64,000 nt of DNA from Thauera terpenica 58Eu (lineage in GTDB: Bacteria; Pseudomonadota; Gammaproteobacteria; Burkholderiales; Rhodocyclaceae), in NCBI RefSeq assembly GCF_000443165.1, contig NZ_ATJV01000001.1:293413-357412 (forward strand). Direction: 5' to 3'. The notes under the pieces were generated by a model. The model worked only from the letters and a program-made list of their open reading frames with translations, was not told the DNA's origin and searched no databases. The translations under genes and the position numbers were made by a program. Of the stretch, positions 59,802 through 64,000 are shown piece by piece; positions within the stretch are counted from its first letter, which is position 1; every line of letters begins with the position of its first letter.

Positions 59802-60467
59802 TCAAACAAGCGATTTACGGCGCCTTGCGGCCAAGCCCAGCAGACCCAGACTCAGCAGCGCGATGCTTGTCGGCTCCGGCACGGTGTTGCCCGGGCCGTA
59901 CAGGTTCGCCGTTCCAGCAAGATCATCAACTCGCAGCGCAGTCGGCTGTCCAAAGTCCCGGACCTCAAAGTCCAGCGTATTCATGCCGGCCACAAAACCA
60001 CTGTTCAGGCTGAAACTGACCAATGAACTGAAACCAGTATGGGAAATGCCTGAATAGACGCCATTGAGAATGATTGATCCGGCATTATCCACACCCCAAT
60101 TACCCGTAATCAAAGCAGTCAGCGGATCAAATCCGGTCAAGTCGAAAGTGGTCCTGTAGACCGTGGTGTTGCTGCCAGGAGAGCCATTCGCGGATAAGGA
60201 TATCCAACGCGAATTCGCGTCGTTGGCGGCATACGCACTGTGGAAGTAGGTAACAGCCTGATTGCCCGCATAGCCCGGCGAGGTGGAGGAAAGAATCTGG
60301 TAGTGCGTATCGACGACGCCGTTGCCACCGGTGAGCGCAAGGTTTGACGCATCGGTACCAGTATTGAACAAACCGCTTATTGTGACCGCATGCGATGGCG
60401 CGCTCGCCAATCCCATCACTACAGTCAACGCAACCAGTGCGAAGTCAGTTTTGAGCTTGAATCTCAT
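59802..60467 (-). CDS. PEP-CTERM sorting-domain exported protein
   Basis: A 221-residue secreted protein. It has a signal peptide (LVALTVVMGLASAPSHA) and a beta-rich, glycine/serine/asparagine-rich middle with no enzyme motif. The C-terminal sorting signal is VPEPTSIALLSLGLLGLAAR followed by RR, i.e. Pro-Glu-Pro, a membrane segment and a basic tail. Exosortase would cut it at the PEP motif during export, usually in bacteria making exopolysaccharide and flocs. AGAGGT precedes the ATG at 60467. The gene is less GC-rich than its neighbours, common for this family. No exosortase genes are in the window. Confidence 0.9.
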   Translation of the reverse strand: MRFKLKTDFALVALTVVMGLASAPSHAVTISGLFNTGTDASNLALTGGNGVVDTHYQILSSTSPGYAGNQAVTYFHSAYAANDANSRWISLSANGSPGSNTTVYRTTFDLTGFDPLTALITGNWGVDNAGSIILNGVYSGISHTGFSSLVSFSLNSGFVAGMNTLDFEVRDFGQPTALRVDDLAGTANLYGPGNTVPEPTSIALLSLGLLGLAARRRKSLV

Positions 60468-60814
60468 GAAGTACCTCTTTTGAGTTGAGAAGTGACGCTT
60501 TCACCCGGGGCAAGCGACGCACAAGGCTTGTTGCTGTTTATTTGATGCGACCCGCCGGTCAATTGTCTTAAGCAATTTTTGCGCCATTAAAAAACCCATT
60601 ACTAATCAGCCAGTTAATTCAATCGTCCGATCAAGACTTCAGCTGGTGTAAAGAAAATCGACACTCCTGCAGTCCTGTCTTTCTTGCCCGGCTCAAGCTC
60701 GCACTTGCCAGGGCTGAGGCGGCCTGGAGCGGTCCATGGCAAGGATTTCACGCCCTTTACCCGCTCCACTTCAGGCTCTCCCTCTCCTATCCATGGCTGA
60801 CCGTCTGGCACCGC
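60468..60814. other. Intergenic region between aconitase and the PEP-CTERM gene
   Basis: A 347-base gap, clearly AT-richer near the PEP-CTERM start, where its promoter should lie. An open frame of 65 codons (60614-60811, minus strand) follows the aconitase stop, but its sequence shows no family feature and no ribosome binding site, so I do not call it a gene. I found no sigma-54 -24/-12 box, which some PEP-CTERM genes use, and no clear terminator for acnA. Confidence 0.4.
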
Positions 60815-63634
<2,820 letters not shown>

Positions 63635-63922
63635 GATGCAATCCTCCCATGCGATTACCAGAAGCACTGGACGCCCGCGACGTATCACGCCGACATCACG
63701 CCTGGGCAAAGAGGCCTTCGCATCAGGGGATGTCGGCAGTCCGTCGCGGGTAATTGTGCAGGTACGAGTAATACGGAGGTCTCGCGACCACGTAAGTTCC
63801 CCGACCCACTCAGCATCTTGTCATGATGCGGGCTCGAAAAGCCACTCGCCCGCCCACCGTGCAATCACCGCAGGCTCTTCAACTGCGCTTGCGTCCGCCC
63901 TCTCGATCCATCATTGCAGCGC

Positions 63923-64000
63923 TTACATGCCCTGGTAGATCGGCCCCTCACCGCCTTGCGGCACCACCCAGTTGATGTTCTGCGTGGGGTCCTTGATGTC
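63923..64000 (-). CDS. C-terminal 25 codons of an unidentified gene (partial)
   Basis: From the right edge an open frame on the minus strand reads the last 25 residues of a protein, ending NWVVPQGGEGPIYQGM and TAA. Codon use looks real. I do not recognise the protein from so little. It is followed by a 288-base gap before acnA, in which I see no gene. Confidence 0.55.
   Translation of the reverse strand, partial: DIKDPTQNINWVVPQGGEGPIYQGM

Noticed and set aside
60614..60811. Small 65-codon frame on the minus strand after acnA
   Set aside because: No ribosome binding site, no recognisable motif and a position in an AT-richer intergenic gap. Could be a decayed gene end, but I cannot support it.

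Overview
This 64 kb window is chromosomal DNA of a high-G+C betaproteobacterium. The gene set fits Rhodocyclales/Zoogloeaceae (Thauera/Azoarcus-type): an EIIA(Man)-HPr-EI phosphotransfer cluster without a visible sugar permease, a PEP-CTERM exported protein, a TRAP transporter, an AcnA-type aconitase and two-component systems. The genus is inferred from gene content and style only; no marker gene was searched. There are no rRNA genes, CRISPR arrays, transposases or phage genes.

Layout. 1-10.8 kb: a recC-yigZ / recB-recD recombination block on the minus strand, split by a plus-strand dps gene; recD runs off the left edge. 10.9-15.1 kb: a TonB-dependent receptor, an orphan periplasmic substrate-binding protein and a HAMP-GGDEF diguanylate cyclase, tightly packed and probably one trans-envelope signalling operon. 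15.3-22.8 kb: a NERD-like/UvrD-like helicase, an FmdE-like protein, a probable FabMG-family enoyl-ACP reductase, the DUF2868/DUF3482 membrane protein-GTPase pair and a small exported cysteine-rich protein. 22.9-29.5 kb: a complete RND efflux operon with a divergent TetR repressor and a candidate operator. 29.5-32.4 kb: a DctPQM TRAP transporter with a terminator between dctP and dctQ. 32.5-39.3 kb: alpha/beta hydrolase, membrane-anchored thioredoxin, APH-kinase fusion, DUF5710 and PepSY proteins, a zinc-type dehydrogenase, AlkA, and a ParD-like antitoxin gene followed by a frame-disrupted ParE remnant. 39.4-43.8 kb: sbcDC. 44-48.9 kb: a stress and phosphorelay neighbourhood (BON lipoprotein, CHASE3-like histidine kinase, NarL-type and stand-alone response regulators, DUF1328, CsbD, a ChpT-like phosphotransferase candidate with its own receiver). 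49.2-56 kb: YbiT-type ABC-F ATPase, H-NS, a DEDDh exonuclease with a cNMP/CBS/DUF294 protein, and a BCCT transporter. 56.2-58.7 kb: EIIA-HPr-EI. 58.7-59.7 kb: a tRNA-Gly gene cut in its anticodon stem by a group II intron-like element, then an intact tRNA-Gly. 59.8-64 kb: PEP-CTERM protein, aconitase A, and the last 25 codons of an unidentified gene.

The most unusual locus is 58,770-59,675. A tRNA-Gly(CCC) 5' half stops after base 39, directly followed by GTGCG, the 5' consensus of group II introns. The inserted sequence carries EBS1- and EBS2-like stretches exactly complementary to the last 13 bases of that tRNA half. No reverse-transcriptase ORF is present, and I could not find domain V or the tRNA 3' half. 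The second most interesting feature is the receptor / binding protein / diguanylate cyclase operon. Smaller points are the ParE wreck beside its intact antitoxin gene and the ChpT-like relay candidate.
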